Below, piece by piece: positions 35,718 through 46,144 of a stretch of DNA of 64,000 nt. Each line of letters starts with the position of its first letter. The first letter of the stretch is position 1. Source of the stretch: GCA-2737725 sp033763995 (GTDB lineage: Bacteria; Pseudomonadota; Alphaproteobacteria; Rhodospirillales; Rhodospirillaceae); assembly GCA_033763995.1 (NCBI GenBank), contig JANRJL010000095.1:1-64000 (forward strand). Direction: 5' to 3'. A program made the position numbers and the translations under genes. The notes below the pieces were generated by a model. The model did no database searches, was not told where the DNA came from, and saw only the letters and a program-made list of their open reading frames with translations.

Positions 35718-36455
35718 TTATGCGTAACCCAGGAGGCGCCGCGCGCGCTCGAGATCAGCCGGCGTATCGACGCCCAGCGGAATGGTGTCCACCAGGGCCG
35801 CGCCGATGCGCATGCCGTCCTCGATGGCGCGCAGTTGCTCCAGCCGCTCGCGCAGCTCGATCAACGTCGGCGGCAATTGCACGAAGCGCGCGAGCGCTTT
35901 CCGGCGGAAGGCATAAACGCCGATGTGGTGATAGTGCGGCCCCTCGCCCGAGGGAATCAGGTTGCGGCTGAAATAGAGCGCCGCGGCAATCGTCTCGCCG
36001 GGCTTGAACATCACCGAGGGCTTGACCACCGCGTTGTCGGTGAGTTCCTCGGGGATGGTGATGCGCGCCACGGGCGTGCCGATGTCGAACGCGGGGCGCG
36101 TGAGCGGCGTGATGGACGCCGCGACGATTTTCGGGTCCAGTGTCGGCAGGTCGCCCTGGACGTTGACGATCACCTGGAACTTGCCCGTCGGATCGAAACT
36201 CTGCGCGGCGGCATGCACGCGGTCGGAGCCCGAGGGCAGACCTGGATCGGTCATCACCGCCTGGCCGCCGACCTTGGCAATGGCGTCGGCGATCTCGCGG
36301 TCGCCGCAGGCGACGATCACTGGGCCGGCCTTGGCCGCCACGGCGCGACGCCAGACATGCACGATCATGGGCTCGGGCCCGATCATGGCCAGCGGCTTGT
36401 CGGGCAGGCGCGTGGCCTTGAGGCGCGAGGGGATGACAATCAGGGCGTCGGACAT
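35718..36455 (-). CDS. kdsB: 3-deoxy-manno-octulosonate cytidylyltransferase
   Basis: 245 residues. VIPSRLKATRLPDKPLAMIG at the N-terminus is the CTP-binding signature. VNVQGDLPTLDPKIV and the HHIGVYAFRRKAL region are KdsB-specific. It activates Kdo with CTP for lipid A-core synthesis, so the cell makes lipopolysaccharide. It is the first gene of the kdsB-pheA pair, an order common in Rhodospirillales and Rhizobiales. Confidence 0.95.
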   Translation of the reverse strand: MSDALIVIPSRLKATRLPDKPLAMIGPEPMIVHVWRRAVAAKAGPVIVACGDREIADAIAKVGGQAVMTDPGLPSGSDRVHAAAQSFDPTGKFQVIVNVQGDLPTLDPKIVAASITPLTRPAFDIGTPVARITIPEELTDNAVVKPSVMFKPGETIAAALYFSRNLIPSGEGPHYHHIGVYAFRRKALARFVQLPPTLIELRERLEQLRAIEDGMRIGAALVDTIPLGVDTPADLERARRLLGYA

Positions 36456-36774
36456 GGAACGATTCGCGAGACTACGGCGGATGATGTTGCGAGTGACTTG
36501 CAGGCGGAAACTTGGCAGGCGAAATCAGGGCGATCTCGCCCGCGCCAGGCCCCCCGCGCAAGCGGGCAGAGACATAAAGGAAGCCCGGGCCTTCTCCAAG
36601 GCCGATTCCAGCCCGGACGGGGCACGGCCGGGGTAAGACCACCGCGGCTAGGGGCCTTGATTCATATTGAGATTCCCCCCCAAACCCTTTATGCAAAGCG
36701 CGAAATCAGCCGGTCGGACGGCGTTGCCCGTTCGTGGGGATCGGCCTGGGAAAACTGCGATTGGGGACGTTGCG
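36456..36774. promoter_or_regulatory. Divergent promoter region between kdsB and the cytochrome c gene
   Basis: 319 bp without a gene. A palindrome GGCGATCTCGCC lies near 36530. A weak promoter candidate for the cytochrome gene is TTGAGA (36667-36672) with TATGCA (36690-36695) at 17-nt spacing. No other structure is evident. Confidence 0.3.
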
Positions 36775-37431
36775 ATGGCCACTCAAACGACGCCGGTAAC
36801 CGTTGTCAGCCCGCTGTACTGGACCGTCATCAGCGCCTTCTGGATGGCGTTCCTGGCGATCATCGGCTCCAACGTCGTCGGCGACATCGTGATGCCGAGC
36901 AAGAAGCCCGTGATCGAGACCTGGGCCTATCCGATCGAGGTGGCCGAGGTGGCCGAGGAAGACGCGGGCGGCGGCGGACCGGCGGCGCGCCCGGACATTC
37001 GCCCGCTGTTGCTGACCGCCGACGCGGACGCCGGCAAGGCCGTGTTCCGCAAATGCCAGAGCTGCCACACGGTGGAGCCGGGCGGCAAGAACGGCACGGG
37101 TCCGAACTTGCACAATATTCTCGGCGCGCCGATCGGCGACCACAACGGCTTCAAGGCCTCGGAATCGCTCAAGGCCATCGGCGGCACTTGGGACTACGTG
37201 AAGATCGACGACTACATCGAGAACCCCAAGCGCCTCGCGCCCAAGGGCACCATGTCGTTCGTGGGCCTCAAAAAGCCCGCCGAGCGCGCCAACGTCATCA
37301 AGTACCTGATGAACTACACCGAGAACCCGCCGCCGGTGGAAGTGCCCGAGGCCGCGCCGGCCGAAGCTGCTCCGGTCGAAGCACCGGCTGCGCCCGCCGA
37401 AGCTCCTGCGGCCGCGCCGACGCAACAATAA
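36775..37431 (+). CDS. Membrane-anchored c-type cytochrome (CycM-like)
   Basis: 218 residues. An uncleaved N-terminal helix (LYWTVISAFWMAFLAIIGSN) anchors the protein. The haem site is CQSCHTVEPGGKNGTGPNLH and the Met ligand lies in KGTMSFVGLKKP. It resembles CycM/cytochrome c552, which carries electrons from the bc1 complex to the aa3 oxidase. The C-terminal 45 residues are a Pro-Ala-Glu tail (EAAPAEAAPVEAPAAPAE). Divergent from kdsB; this neighbourhood is conserved in alphaproteobacteria. Confidence 0.9.
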   Translation: MATQTTPVTVVSPLYWTVISAFWMAFLAIIGSNVVGDIVMPSKKPVIETWAYPIEVAEVAEEDAGGGGPAARPDIRPLLLTADADAGKAVFRKCQSCHTVEPGGKNGTGPNLHNILGAPIGDHNGFKASESLKAIGGTWDYVKIDDYIENPKRLAPKGTMSFVGLKKPAERANVIKYLMNYTENPPPVEVPEAAPAEAAPVEAPAAPAEAPAAAPTQQ

Positions 37432-37451
37432 TTTCGCGACCCCGAGCCCGC

Positions 37452-38243
37452 ATGAGCTCGGAGACATTTTCCGCCGCTTGCATCGCGCTCGCCCACCGGC
37501 TGGCCGACGCAAGCGGCGAAATCGTTTTGGGGCACTTTCGAACCCCGCTCACCGTCGACAACAAGTCCGACGCCTCGCCCGTGACCATCGCCGACCGTGA
37601 TGCCGAAAGCCGCATGCGCGAGATGATTGCGCGTGCGTTCCCCGACCACGGCATCATCGGCGAAGAACACGGCAGCGAGCGGGCCGACGCCGAATGGGTG
37701 TGGGTGCTGGACCCCATCGACGGCACCAAGTCGTTCATCAACGGCGTGCCGCTGTTCGGCACGCTCATCGGCCTGATGCACAAGGGCGTGCCCTGGCTTG
37801 GCGTCATCAATCATCCGGCATTGAAAGAACGCTGGATCGGCGGGGCGGGCCAGGCCACCACGCTCAACGGCAAGCCCTGCCGCACCCGGGCGTGCGCGGC
37901 GCTCAACGCCGCGACGGTCTATGCCACCAGCCCCGGTTACATGGATGCCGCCGAACTGGCCGCCTTCGAGCGCCTGAGCGCCGCAGCGTATTATCGTCGC
38001 TATGGCGGCACGGACTGCTATCACTACGCCATGGTCGCGGCGGGTTGGACCGACATCGCCTGCGAGCGTGTCTCGTTGGTGCATGACTTCGCGCCGCTGG
38101 GTCCGGTGATCGAGAACGCCGGCGGCATCGTGACGGATTGGAACGGCCGACCGCTGACCCTGACCTCCAGCGGCCATATCCTCGCCGCCGGCGACCGCAA
38201 GATTCACGCGGCGGCTTTGAAAGCGCTGGCCTGGCCGGGGTAG
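37452..38243 (+). CDS. hisN: Inositol monophosphatase family, probable histidinol-phosphatase HisN
   Basis: 263 residues. The metal-binding motifs of the IMPase fold are GEEHG, WVLDPIDGTKSFINGVPLFG and the late VIENAGGIVTDWNG. The FINGVPLFGTLIG variant and the YGGTDCYHYAMVAAG segment match the HisN group that dephosphorylates histidinol phosphate in alphaproteobacteria and actinobacteria; a general inositol phosphatase is the alternative. It starts 20 nt after the cytochrome gene. A palindromic repeat element overlaps its stop codon. Confidence 0.85.
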   Translation: MSSETFSAACIALAHRLADASGEIVLGHFRTPLTVDNKSDASPVTIADRDAESRMREMIARAFPDHGIIGEEHGSERADAEWVWVLDPIDGTKSFINGVPLFGTLIGLMHKGVPWLGVINHPALKERWIGGAGQATTLNGKPCRTRACAALNAATVYATSPGYMDAAELAAFERLSAAAYYRRYGGTDCYHYAMVAAGWTDIACERVSLVHDFAPLGPVIENAGGIVTDWNGRPLTLTSSGHILAAGDRKIHAAALKALAWPG

Positions 38244-38406
38244 TGGTCCGATTCCAGGATTCGCATCCCGGCGCGGCAAACGATTTTGCGAATGCTGGAA
38301 TCAAAGGACCACTACCAATTATTTGTTTTGAGTGGAGCTTTGGATTTGACATTCGCTTCGCGGTTTCGCTGCTGTCAGGGGAGCGAATGTCAAATCCGCT
38401 CCACTC
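38242..38406. repeat. Double palindromic repeat element, copy 1
   Basis: Two long dyads in series: TAGTGGTCC-GATTCCAG...CTGGAATC...GGACCACTA (38242-38314), and GAGTGGAGC...GGATTTGACATTCGC...GCGAATGTCAAATCC-GCTCCACTC (38330-38406). The same word pairs recur at 47308-47433, so this is a dispersed family rather than a gene-specific signal. Confidence 0.7.
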
Positions 38407-38446
38407 GCGAATTGAAAAGGACAACACTGATGAGTTGGATGCGGTC

Positions 38447-40291
38447 ATGAAAAAAATGTTCTGGGCCGCGGGCCTGATGTTCCTGGCGACCACGACCGCG
38501 CAGGCCATCGAGCGCGGCAAGCCGGTGCATGGGCTGGCCATGTACGGCGTGCCCAAACACGGCCCCGACTTCACGCACTTCGATTTCGTCAACCCCGACG
38601 CTCCCAAAGGGGGCACGTTGGTGCGGTCCAACGAAAACGATCAGACCTTCGACACCTTCAACGGCTTCACGCTGAAGGGGTCGCCCGCGCGCGGCATCGG
38701 CCTGACTTACGACACGTTGATGGTGGACGGCGCCGACGAAACCTTCAGCGCCTACTGCTTGGTGTGCGAAACGGTGGAAGTGGCCGTCGACAACACCTGG
38801 ATCGAATACAACATTCGTCCGCAGGCGCGCTTTCATGACGGCTCGCCGATCACGGCCGAGGATGTGGCCTTCAGCTTCGAGATCCTGACCACCAAAGGCG
38901 CCCCCAACATTCGCACCTATTGGGCCGGCGTCGACCGCGCCGAAGTGAAAGACACGAGGACGGTGCGCTTTCACTTCAAGTCCAACGATAACCGCGAACT
39001 CCCGATGATCATGGGGCAGCTTCCGGTGCTGTCGAAAGAATATTGGCAAGGGCGCGATTTCGAGGCGACGACCCTCGACGCTCCGCTCGGCAGCGGCCCT
39101 TACAAACTGGATTCATTCGAGATCGGTCGATTCATCGCCTACGCCCGCGTCGCCGACTACTGGGCCAAGGACTTGGCGGTGGTGCGCGGGATGAACAACT
39201 TCGACGTCATCCGCTACGAGTTTTTCCGCGATGACGCGGTGAGTTTCGAGGCCTTCAAGGGCGGCGAGTACGACGTGCACCGCGAAGCGACGGCACGGCA
39301 ATGGGCGACGGCCTACGACTTCCCGGCGGTCAAGAACGGCAAGGTCGTGAAGCTCGAGATCAGCGACGGTCAGCCGATGACGACGCAGTCGCTCATCCTG
39401 AACTTGCGGCGCCCGATCTTCCGGGACCGCCGCGTGCGCGAGGCCCTCAACCTCGCTTTCGACTTCGAGTCTCTCAATCGGACCATCTTCTTCAATGCCT
39501 ATGCGCGCTTGCGGAGCTATTGGCAGAAATCCGACCTCGAGGCGAAGGGACTGCCGTCGGTGGCGGAACTCGCCCTATTGGAGCCGTGGCGCGGCAAGGT
39601 TCCCGACAACGTCTTTTCCGCCGAATTCACGCAACCGACCAGCGATGGGCGCGGCAACATCCGCGCCAACCTGACCAAGGCCGCCGAATTGCTGAAGGCG
39701 GCGGGCTGGGTTCTCCAGAGCGGCAAGCTCGTCAATGCCGGTACTCGGCAACCGTTTGAGTTCGAGATCTTGTTGGTCCAGGCCAGCTTGGACCGCATTT
39801 ATCTCCCGTTCGCGCAGAATCTTGAGCGCTTGGGAATCAAGGCGACGCTGCGCGTGATCGACAGCACGCAGTATTTCAATCGCATCAACGAGTTCGACTA
39901 CGACACGGCTTCGGTGGTTTTGCCGAACACGCTCAACCCCGGCAACGAGCAGGCCTACTTTTGGGGCAGCGCGGCGGCCGATCAAAAGGGCAGCCCCAAC
40001 TATAGCGGCGTCAAGGACCCGGCCGTGGACGCGCTGATCGATGCCGTCATATCGGCCCCGGATCGAGAGACGCTGGTCGCGGCAACGCGCGCGCTGGACC
40101 GGGTGCTGACCTGGAATCATTACCGGCTGCTGACGTACTCTTCGGGCGCGGAACGCTACGCCCACTGGACCAAGCTCAAGCGTCCCGACCGCTTTCCGCT
40201 GCAGGGTATCGGCAGCGCCGGCGGCTTGATCGAGACGACCTGGTGGGCCGACCCCAACGCCACCAGCGCGGCCGGCGGCGAGCGCCGGTAG
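38447..40291 (+). CDS. yejA: Peptide ABC transporter substrate-binding protein, YejA-like
   Basis: 614 residues. A signal peptide (MKKMFWAAGLMFLATTTAQA) leads to a family 5 solute-binding protein. The start of the mature chain, HGLAMYGVPKHGPDFTHFDF with NPDAPKGGTL, is characteristic of YejA-type proteins for oligopeptides such as microcin C. It is periplasmic and delivers ligand to the YejBEF transporter encoded next. Upstream in-frame starts would include the palindromic repeat and are not credible. Confidence 0.92.
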   Translation: MKKMFWAAGLMFLATTTAQAIERGKPVHGLAMYGVPKHGPDFTHFDFVNPDAPKGGTLVRSNENDQTFDTFNGFTLKGSPARGIGLTYDTLMVDGADETFSAYCLVCETVEVAVDNTWIEYNIRPQARFHDGSPITAEDVAFSFEILTTKGAPNIRTYWAGVDRAEVKDTRTVRFHFKSNDNRELPMIMGQLPVLSKEYWQGRDFEATTLDAPLGSGPYKLDSFEIGRFIAYARVADYWAKDLAVVRGMNNFDVIRYEFFRDDAVSFEAFKGGEYDVHREATARQWATAYDFPAVKNGKVVKLEISDGQPMTTQSLILNLRRPIFRDRRVREALNLAFDFESLNRTIFFNAYARLRSYWQKSDLEAKGLPSVAELALLEPWRGKVPDNVFSAEFTQPTSDGRGNIRANLTKAAELLKAAGWVLQSGKLVNAGTRQPFEFEILLVQASLDRIYLPFAQNLERLGIKATLRVIDSTQYFNRINEFDYDTASVVLPNTLNPGNEQAYFWGSAAADQKGSPNYSGVKDPAVDALIDAVISAPDRETLVAATRALDRVLTWNHYRLLTYSSGAERYAHWTKLKRPDRFPLQGIGSAGGLIETTWWADPNATSAAGGERR

Positions 40292-40297
40292 ATCGTC

Positions 40298-41371
40298 ATG
40301 CTCGCCTACATCGCCCGGCGCCTCGCGCTGATTCCCCTGACCTTGCTGGGCATCATCGCCGTCAACTTCCTGGTGGTGCAGGTGGCGCCCGGCGGGCCGG
40401 TGGAGCGCATCCTGGTGCAGTTGAAGGGCCTGGCCGAGACCGCAGGGCCGTTGTCGCAAGGCGCCGAGGTGGCCAGCAGCGGCTCCGACAGCCGTTACCG
40501 CGGCGCGCAGGGGCTGGATCCCGCCATGATCGCCGAACTGGAGCGCCAGTTCGGCTTCGACAAACCGGCGCACGAGCGTTTCGTGAAAATGATCGCCGAC
40601 TTCGCCACCTTCGATTTGGGCGAGAGTTTCTACCGTTCGCAAAGCGTGCTGGCGCTGATCGCCGAGAAACTGCCGGTGTCGATCTCGCTGGGGCTGTGGT
40701 CGATGCTGGTCATTTACCTCGTCTCCATTCCGCTGGGCATCAAGAAGGCCGTGCGCGACGGCTCGCGCTTCGACGTGTTCACCTCGGGCGCGGTCTTCGT
40801 GGGCTACGCCGTGCCCGGGTTTTTGTTCGCGGTGCTGCTGATCGTGGTGTTCGCGGGCGGGCGCTACCTCGACTGGTTTCCGCTGCGCGGGCTCACGTCG
40901 GAGAACTGGGACGAACTGAGCCTGGTGGGCAAGGTGCTCGACTACCTGTGGCACATGGTGCTGCCGGTGGCCGCACTGAGCATCGGCGGGCTGGCGCAAC
41001 TGACGATGCTGACCAAGAACACCTTCCTGGACGAGATCGGCAAGAATTACGTCGTGACCGCCCGCGCCAAGGGCTTGAGCGAAACCAAAGTGCTCTATGG
41101 CCACGTGTTCCGCAACGCCATGCTGCTGGTGATCGCGGGCTTTCCCGCCACGCTGATCGGCATGCTGTTCACCGGCGCGTTGCTGATCGAGGTGATGTTC
41201 TCGCTGGACGGCCTGGGCCTGTTGGGCTTCGAGGCCACGATCTCGCGCGATTATCCGGTGGTGTTCGGCACGCTGTATATCTTCAGCCTGATCGGCCTGC
41301 TGCTGCAACTCATCACCGACATCGCCTATCACATGGTCGATCCGCGCATCGACTTCGCGCGACGGGACTGA
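40298..41371 (+). CDS. yejB: ABC transporter permease YejB-like
   Basis: 357 residues, BPD_transp_1 fold. The first helix is MLAYIARRLALIPLTLLGII. There are five further hydrophobic segments and the EAA loop region (DEIGKNYVVTARAKGLSETK). The long periplasmic insert after helix 1 is usual for YejB. It begins 6 nt after yejA. Confidence 0.93.
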   Translation: MLAYIARRLALIPLTLLGIIAVNFLVVQVAPGGPVERILVQLKGLAETAGPLSQGAEVASSGSDSRYRGAQGLDPAMIAELERQFGFDKPAHERFVKMIADFATFDLGESFYRSQSVLALIAEKLPVSISLGLWSMLVIYLVSIPLGIKKAVRDGSRFDVFTSGAVFVGYAVPGFLFAVLLIVVFAGGRYLDWFPLRGLTSENWDELSLVGKVLDYLWHMVLPVAALSIGGLAQLTMLTKNTFLDEIGKNYVVTARAKGLSETKVLYGHVFRNAMLLVIAGFPATLIGMLFTGALLIEVMFSLDGLGLLGFEATISRDYPVVFGTLYIFSLIGLLLQLITDIAYHMVDPRIDFARRD

Positions 41372-41374
41372 ACG

Positions 41375-42408
41375 ATGGTGGGTGTTCGCTTCTCGCCGCT
41401 GGCGCGCCGCCGCTGGGCCAACTTCACCGCCAACCGGCGCGGGGTGATCTCGCTCTGGCTTTTGGCGGCGGTGTTCTTCGTCTCGCTGTTCGCCGAGTTC
41501 CTTGCCAACGACAAGCCCTTGCTTGTCGTGTTTCGCGGCGAGGTTTTCGCGCCGGTGTTCAAGACCTATCCGGAAACCGCCTTCGGAGGCAGCTTCGAGA
41601 CGCCGGCCGACTACCGCGACCCCTATGTGGCCGAGCTCATCGCCGCCGAGGGCTGGGCGCTGTGGCCGCCGATCCGGTTCAGCTACGGCACCGTGAACTT
41701 CGCTCTCGAGGTGCCCGCCCCGGCCCCGCCCTCGGCGGTCAACTGGCTCGGCACCGACGATCAGGGCCGCGACGTGGCGGCGCGGCTGATCTACGGCCTG
41801 CGCCTGTCGCTCGCCTTCGGCGTGATCCTGGCCGTGGTGTCCTCGATCGTGGGCGTCGCCGCCGGCGCGGTGCAGGGCTACTTCGGCGGCTGGGTCGATT
41901 TGCTGTTTCAGCGCGCCATCGAGATTTGGGGCGGCATGCCGCAGCTGTTCATCCTGATCATCGTCTCCTCGGTCATCGCGCCGGGGTTCTGGACGCTGTT
42001 GGTGTTACTGCTGTTGTTCAGTTGGACCGCCCTGGTGGGCGTGGTGCGCGCGGAATTTTTGCGCACGCGGAATTTCGACTACGTGCGCGCGGCCAAGGCC
42101 CTGGGCGTCAGTGACGGCGCCATCATGATCCGCCATGTGCTGCCCAACGCCCTGGTGGCCACGCTGACCTACCTGCCCTTCATCGTCTCGGGCGCCGTGG
42201 TGGCGCTGACGTCGCTCGACTTTCTCGGCCTCGGCCTGCCGCCGGGCTCGGCCTCGCTGGGCGAGTTGTTGCGCCAGGGCAAGGAGAACCTGCAAGCCCC
42301 ATGGCTGGCGCTGACGGGCTTTTTCGCCATCGCCATCCTGCTCACGCTGATCGTGTTCGTGGGCGAGGCGGTGCGCGATGCGCTGGACCCGCGCAAGGCG
42401 GTGGATCA

Positions 42409-42412
<4 letters not shown>
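41375..42412 (+). CDS. yejE: ABC transporter permease YejE-like
   Basis: 345 residues. The N-terminal OppC_N region (RRGVISLWLLAAVFFVSLFA) is followed by a 130-residue periplasmic loop (VNWLGTDDQGRDVAARLIYG) and a permease core with EAA loop RTRNFDYVRAAKALGVSDGA. It lies 3 nt after yejB and overlaps yejF by 4 nt (ATGA). Confidence 0.93.
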
Positions 42413-44022
<1,610 letters not shown>

Positions 44023-44176
44023 GGTGCTGATGGCGGTTACGGATTGTTAAGCATTCGCGGGCAGGCTGAGATGGGGCCAAAGGCTCGGTGGCGCTCACGG
44101 GTCCGAGCCGCGCTTGCCGGACCCGCCGCCCTCGCGCATAGTGCGCGCCACGCCCAAGCTCCCACGGAACGCCCCG

Positions 44177-44470
44177 ATGGCCAAAGACGACGACGACGAC
44201 GAAGAGAAAGAGACCCGCGACGCGGTACAAAACGTCGACGTGGAAATCTCCGTGGTGCTGGGCCAGTCCAACCTGCGCGTCAACCAGCTGCTGAAACTCG
44301 GCCGCGGCGCCGTGGTGGAACTGGAGCAGCGCACGTCGGACCCCGTGGAGATCTACGCCAACGACGTGCTGATCGCCCGCGGCGAGGTGGTGGTGACGTC
44401 GGGCGACAAGATCGGCGTGACGCTGACCGAGCTGGTGAAATCGATGTACTCGAAGATGGCCGGGAAATAA
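44177..44470 (+). CDS. fliN: Flagellar motor switch protein FliN, orphan
   Basis: 97 residues. The SpoA/FliN domain has VDVEISVVLGQSNLRVNQLL and GEVVVTSGDKIGVTLTEL. The N-terminal 15 residues are almost all acidic (AKDDDDDEEKETRD). FliN forms the C-ring base in the motor and binds FliH and the switch. No other flagellar gene is near, so it is detached from the main cluster or serves another type III-like ring. An upstream in-frame start is possible, but the ATG at 44177 fits the usual size. Confidence 0.88.
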   Translation: MAKDDDDDEEKETRDAVQNVDVEISVVLGQSNLRVNQLLKLGRGAVVELEQRTSDPVEIYANDVLIARGEVVVTSGDKIGVTLTELVKSMYSKMAGK

Positions 44471-44554
44471 GGCACACGCTGAGACTGGCGTTTTGCTTCC
44501 GGACTCTCTACACAGCGCCCCGTAAGACAAATTCGAGGCGTAGCAAACCAAGCC

Positions 44555-45223
44555 GTGGCGACGCTTTATCATCACACGCTGTGCCCGCTCTCCCGCAAGG
44601 TGCGCCTCGTGCTGCACGAGAAGCGCCTGCGCTTCGACGAGCTGGTGCAAGACCCCAACACGGCCCAAGACGACTTCCTGGCGATCAATCCGTCGGGCGA
44701 CGTGCCGGTGTTCGTGGACGACGACGGCACCACGGTCTCCGACGCCGCCAACATTTGCGAGTATCTGGACGAGGTTTACACCGAGCCGCGCCTGATCGGG
44801 CGCACGCCGCAAGAGCGCGCCGAGGCCCGGCGCCTGGCGGCGTGGTTCGACCAGAAATTCTACCGCGAGGTCACGCTCACCTTGGCGGGCGAGAAATTGT
44901 TCAAACGCGCGATCACCGGCGAGGCGCCCGACTCACGCGCGCTCAAGGCCGGCCGCGCCAATATCCGCACGCACCTGGAGTACATCGCCTGGCTGTGTGA
45001 TCGGCGCAATTGGCTGGCGGGCGAACGCATCGGCATCGCCGATCTCAGCGCGGCGGCGCATTTGTCGCTGGTGGACTACACCGGCGACGTGCCGTGGGAT
45101 GAGCATCCGCTGGCCAAGGAATGGTATGTGCGGATCAAGTCGCGGTTGAGTTTTCGCTGCCTGCTGGGCGACGTCGTGGCCAAGGTGCCGCCGGCGCCCG
45201 CCTACGTCGATCTCGACTTCTAA
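44555..45223 (+). CDS. Glutathione S-transferase family protein, FzlA-like
   Basis: 222 residues from a GTG. The N-terminal thioredoxin fold (TLYHHTLCPLSRKVRLVLHE) and C-terminal helical domain (NWLAGERIGIADLSAAAHLS) are of the GST type. The C-terminal tail PPAPAYVDLDF and the VDYTGDVPWDE segment resemble FzlA, the FtsZ-binding GST of alphaproteobacteria that stimulates division. I recall this likeness rather than having tested it. The gene converges on a TPR gene with a 4-nt overlap. Confidence 0.75.
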   Translation: MATLYHHTLCPLSRKVRLVLHEKRLRFDELVQDPNTAQDDFLAINPSGDVPVFVDDDGTTVSDAANICEYLDEVYTEPRLIGRTPQERAEARRLAAWFDQKFYREVTLTLAGEKLFKRAITGEAPDSRALKAGRANIRTHLEYIAWLCDRRNWLAGERIGIADLSAAAHLSLVDYTGDVPWDEHPLAKEWYVRIKSRLSFRCLLGDVVAKVPPAPAYVDLDF

Positions 45224-46005
45224 TCGGCCTTCACGTCGAGCCGCTCGATATTGGCCCGGGCCGACTTGGCCGCCTCGGACTCGGGCGCGAGCTCCAAAAT
45301 CCGCAGCCAATCCCTACGCGCCTCGGCGGCGCGGCCCTTCATTCGATAGAGAATGCCGCGCTCCAACAGGCCACTGAGATTGCCGGGCTCGAGACTCAAG
45401 GCGCGCTCGGCATCCTCCAAGGCCAAGTCGTCGGCCTCGACCATGCGGTAGGCGCTGGCGCGGAAGGCATAAGCTTCGGCATGGGAGGGTGCCGCCGTGA
45501 TCGCGGTGTTGAGATCGTCGATGGCGTCCCAATAGTTCTTGGCCTCGGCCAGCGTCGCGGCGCGGTCGACGAGCAGGGCCGCGTCGCCCGGCTGCAGTTG
45601 TAGTGCCGAGGTTTGCGCGGCGTAGGCCCGCGCAGTCTCACCGATCAACAGCCAGGCCTGTGCCGCCTGGGCCAGCAGTCCGGCGCGGACTTTGTTGTCC
45701 TGCTTGGAGGCTAGCGCCAATTCTTCCAGGCGCGTGGCGGCCTCGGGATATTGCTTCATGCCCAGCATGGCGACGGCCTGACAGTGCTTGGCCGGCTCGC
45801 CGCCGCCGAGCCCGGTCCATTTGCCCGCGAACTCGTAACCCTGCTCGGGAAAGGTCCGCGCGGTGTCGAGACAGAGTTGATAGGTCTTGGCCGGATTGAG
45901 CGTGTCGGGCGCGGGCGTGCCCACGGGCGGAGGGGATACATTCTGGGCCCAGGCCGGCGCGGCCAGTGTGGGCAGAATCATCACAAGAAATCCCCAGAGA
46001 TGCAT
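45220..46005 (-). CDS. Secreted tetratricopeptide-repeat protein
   Basis: 261 residues from the ATG at 46005, which gives a clean signal peptide (MHLWGFLVMILPTLAAPAWA). Three to four TPR-like units follow (AYAAQTSALQLQPGDAALLV; AIDDLNTAITAAPSHAEAYA; ALEDAERALSLEPGNLSGLL). It is periplasmic and probably a protein-interaction scaffold with no catalytic motif. Two Cys in the N-terminal part may pair. It diverges from the glycosyltransferase gene. Confidence 0.8.
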   Translation of the reverse strand: MHLWGFLVMILPTLAAPAWAQNVSPPPVGTPAPDTLNPAKTYQLCLDTARTFPEQGYEFAGKWTGLGGGEPAKHCQAVAMLGMKQYPEAATRLEELALASKQDNKVRAGLLAQAAQAWLLIGETARAYAAQTSALQLQPGDAALLVDRAATLAEAKNYWDAIDDLNTAITAAPSHAEAYAFRASAYRMVEADDLALEDAERALSLEPGNLSGLLERGILYRMKGRAAEARRDWLRILELAPESEAAKSARANIERLDVKAD

Positions 46006-46144
46006 GGACCGTTTCACAGGCGGGCGTGTTACAAGCAGACTTTGGAGTAGCCGGAGGGGCCGGCGCTTATAGCAGAACATCGTGGCGCCGCCACGGCGCT
46101 GCGCTGCAATCGACTGAGCCGCAAGAGACCGAGCCACACGAGCC

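Noticed and set aside
34548..38243. A 1231-codon open frame on the + strand across pheA, kdsB and the cytochrome gene
   Set aside because: It runs antisense or out of frame through well-supported genes and has repetitive Gly/Arg/Asp composition typical of shadow frames in GC-rich DNA. Only its last part, in frame with the HisN-like phosphatase, is real.
39575..41332. A 585-codon antisense frame over yejA-yejB
   Set aside because: Low-complexity Gln/His/Ala composition and a strong coding match on the other strand.
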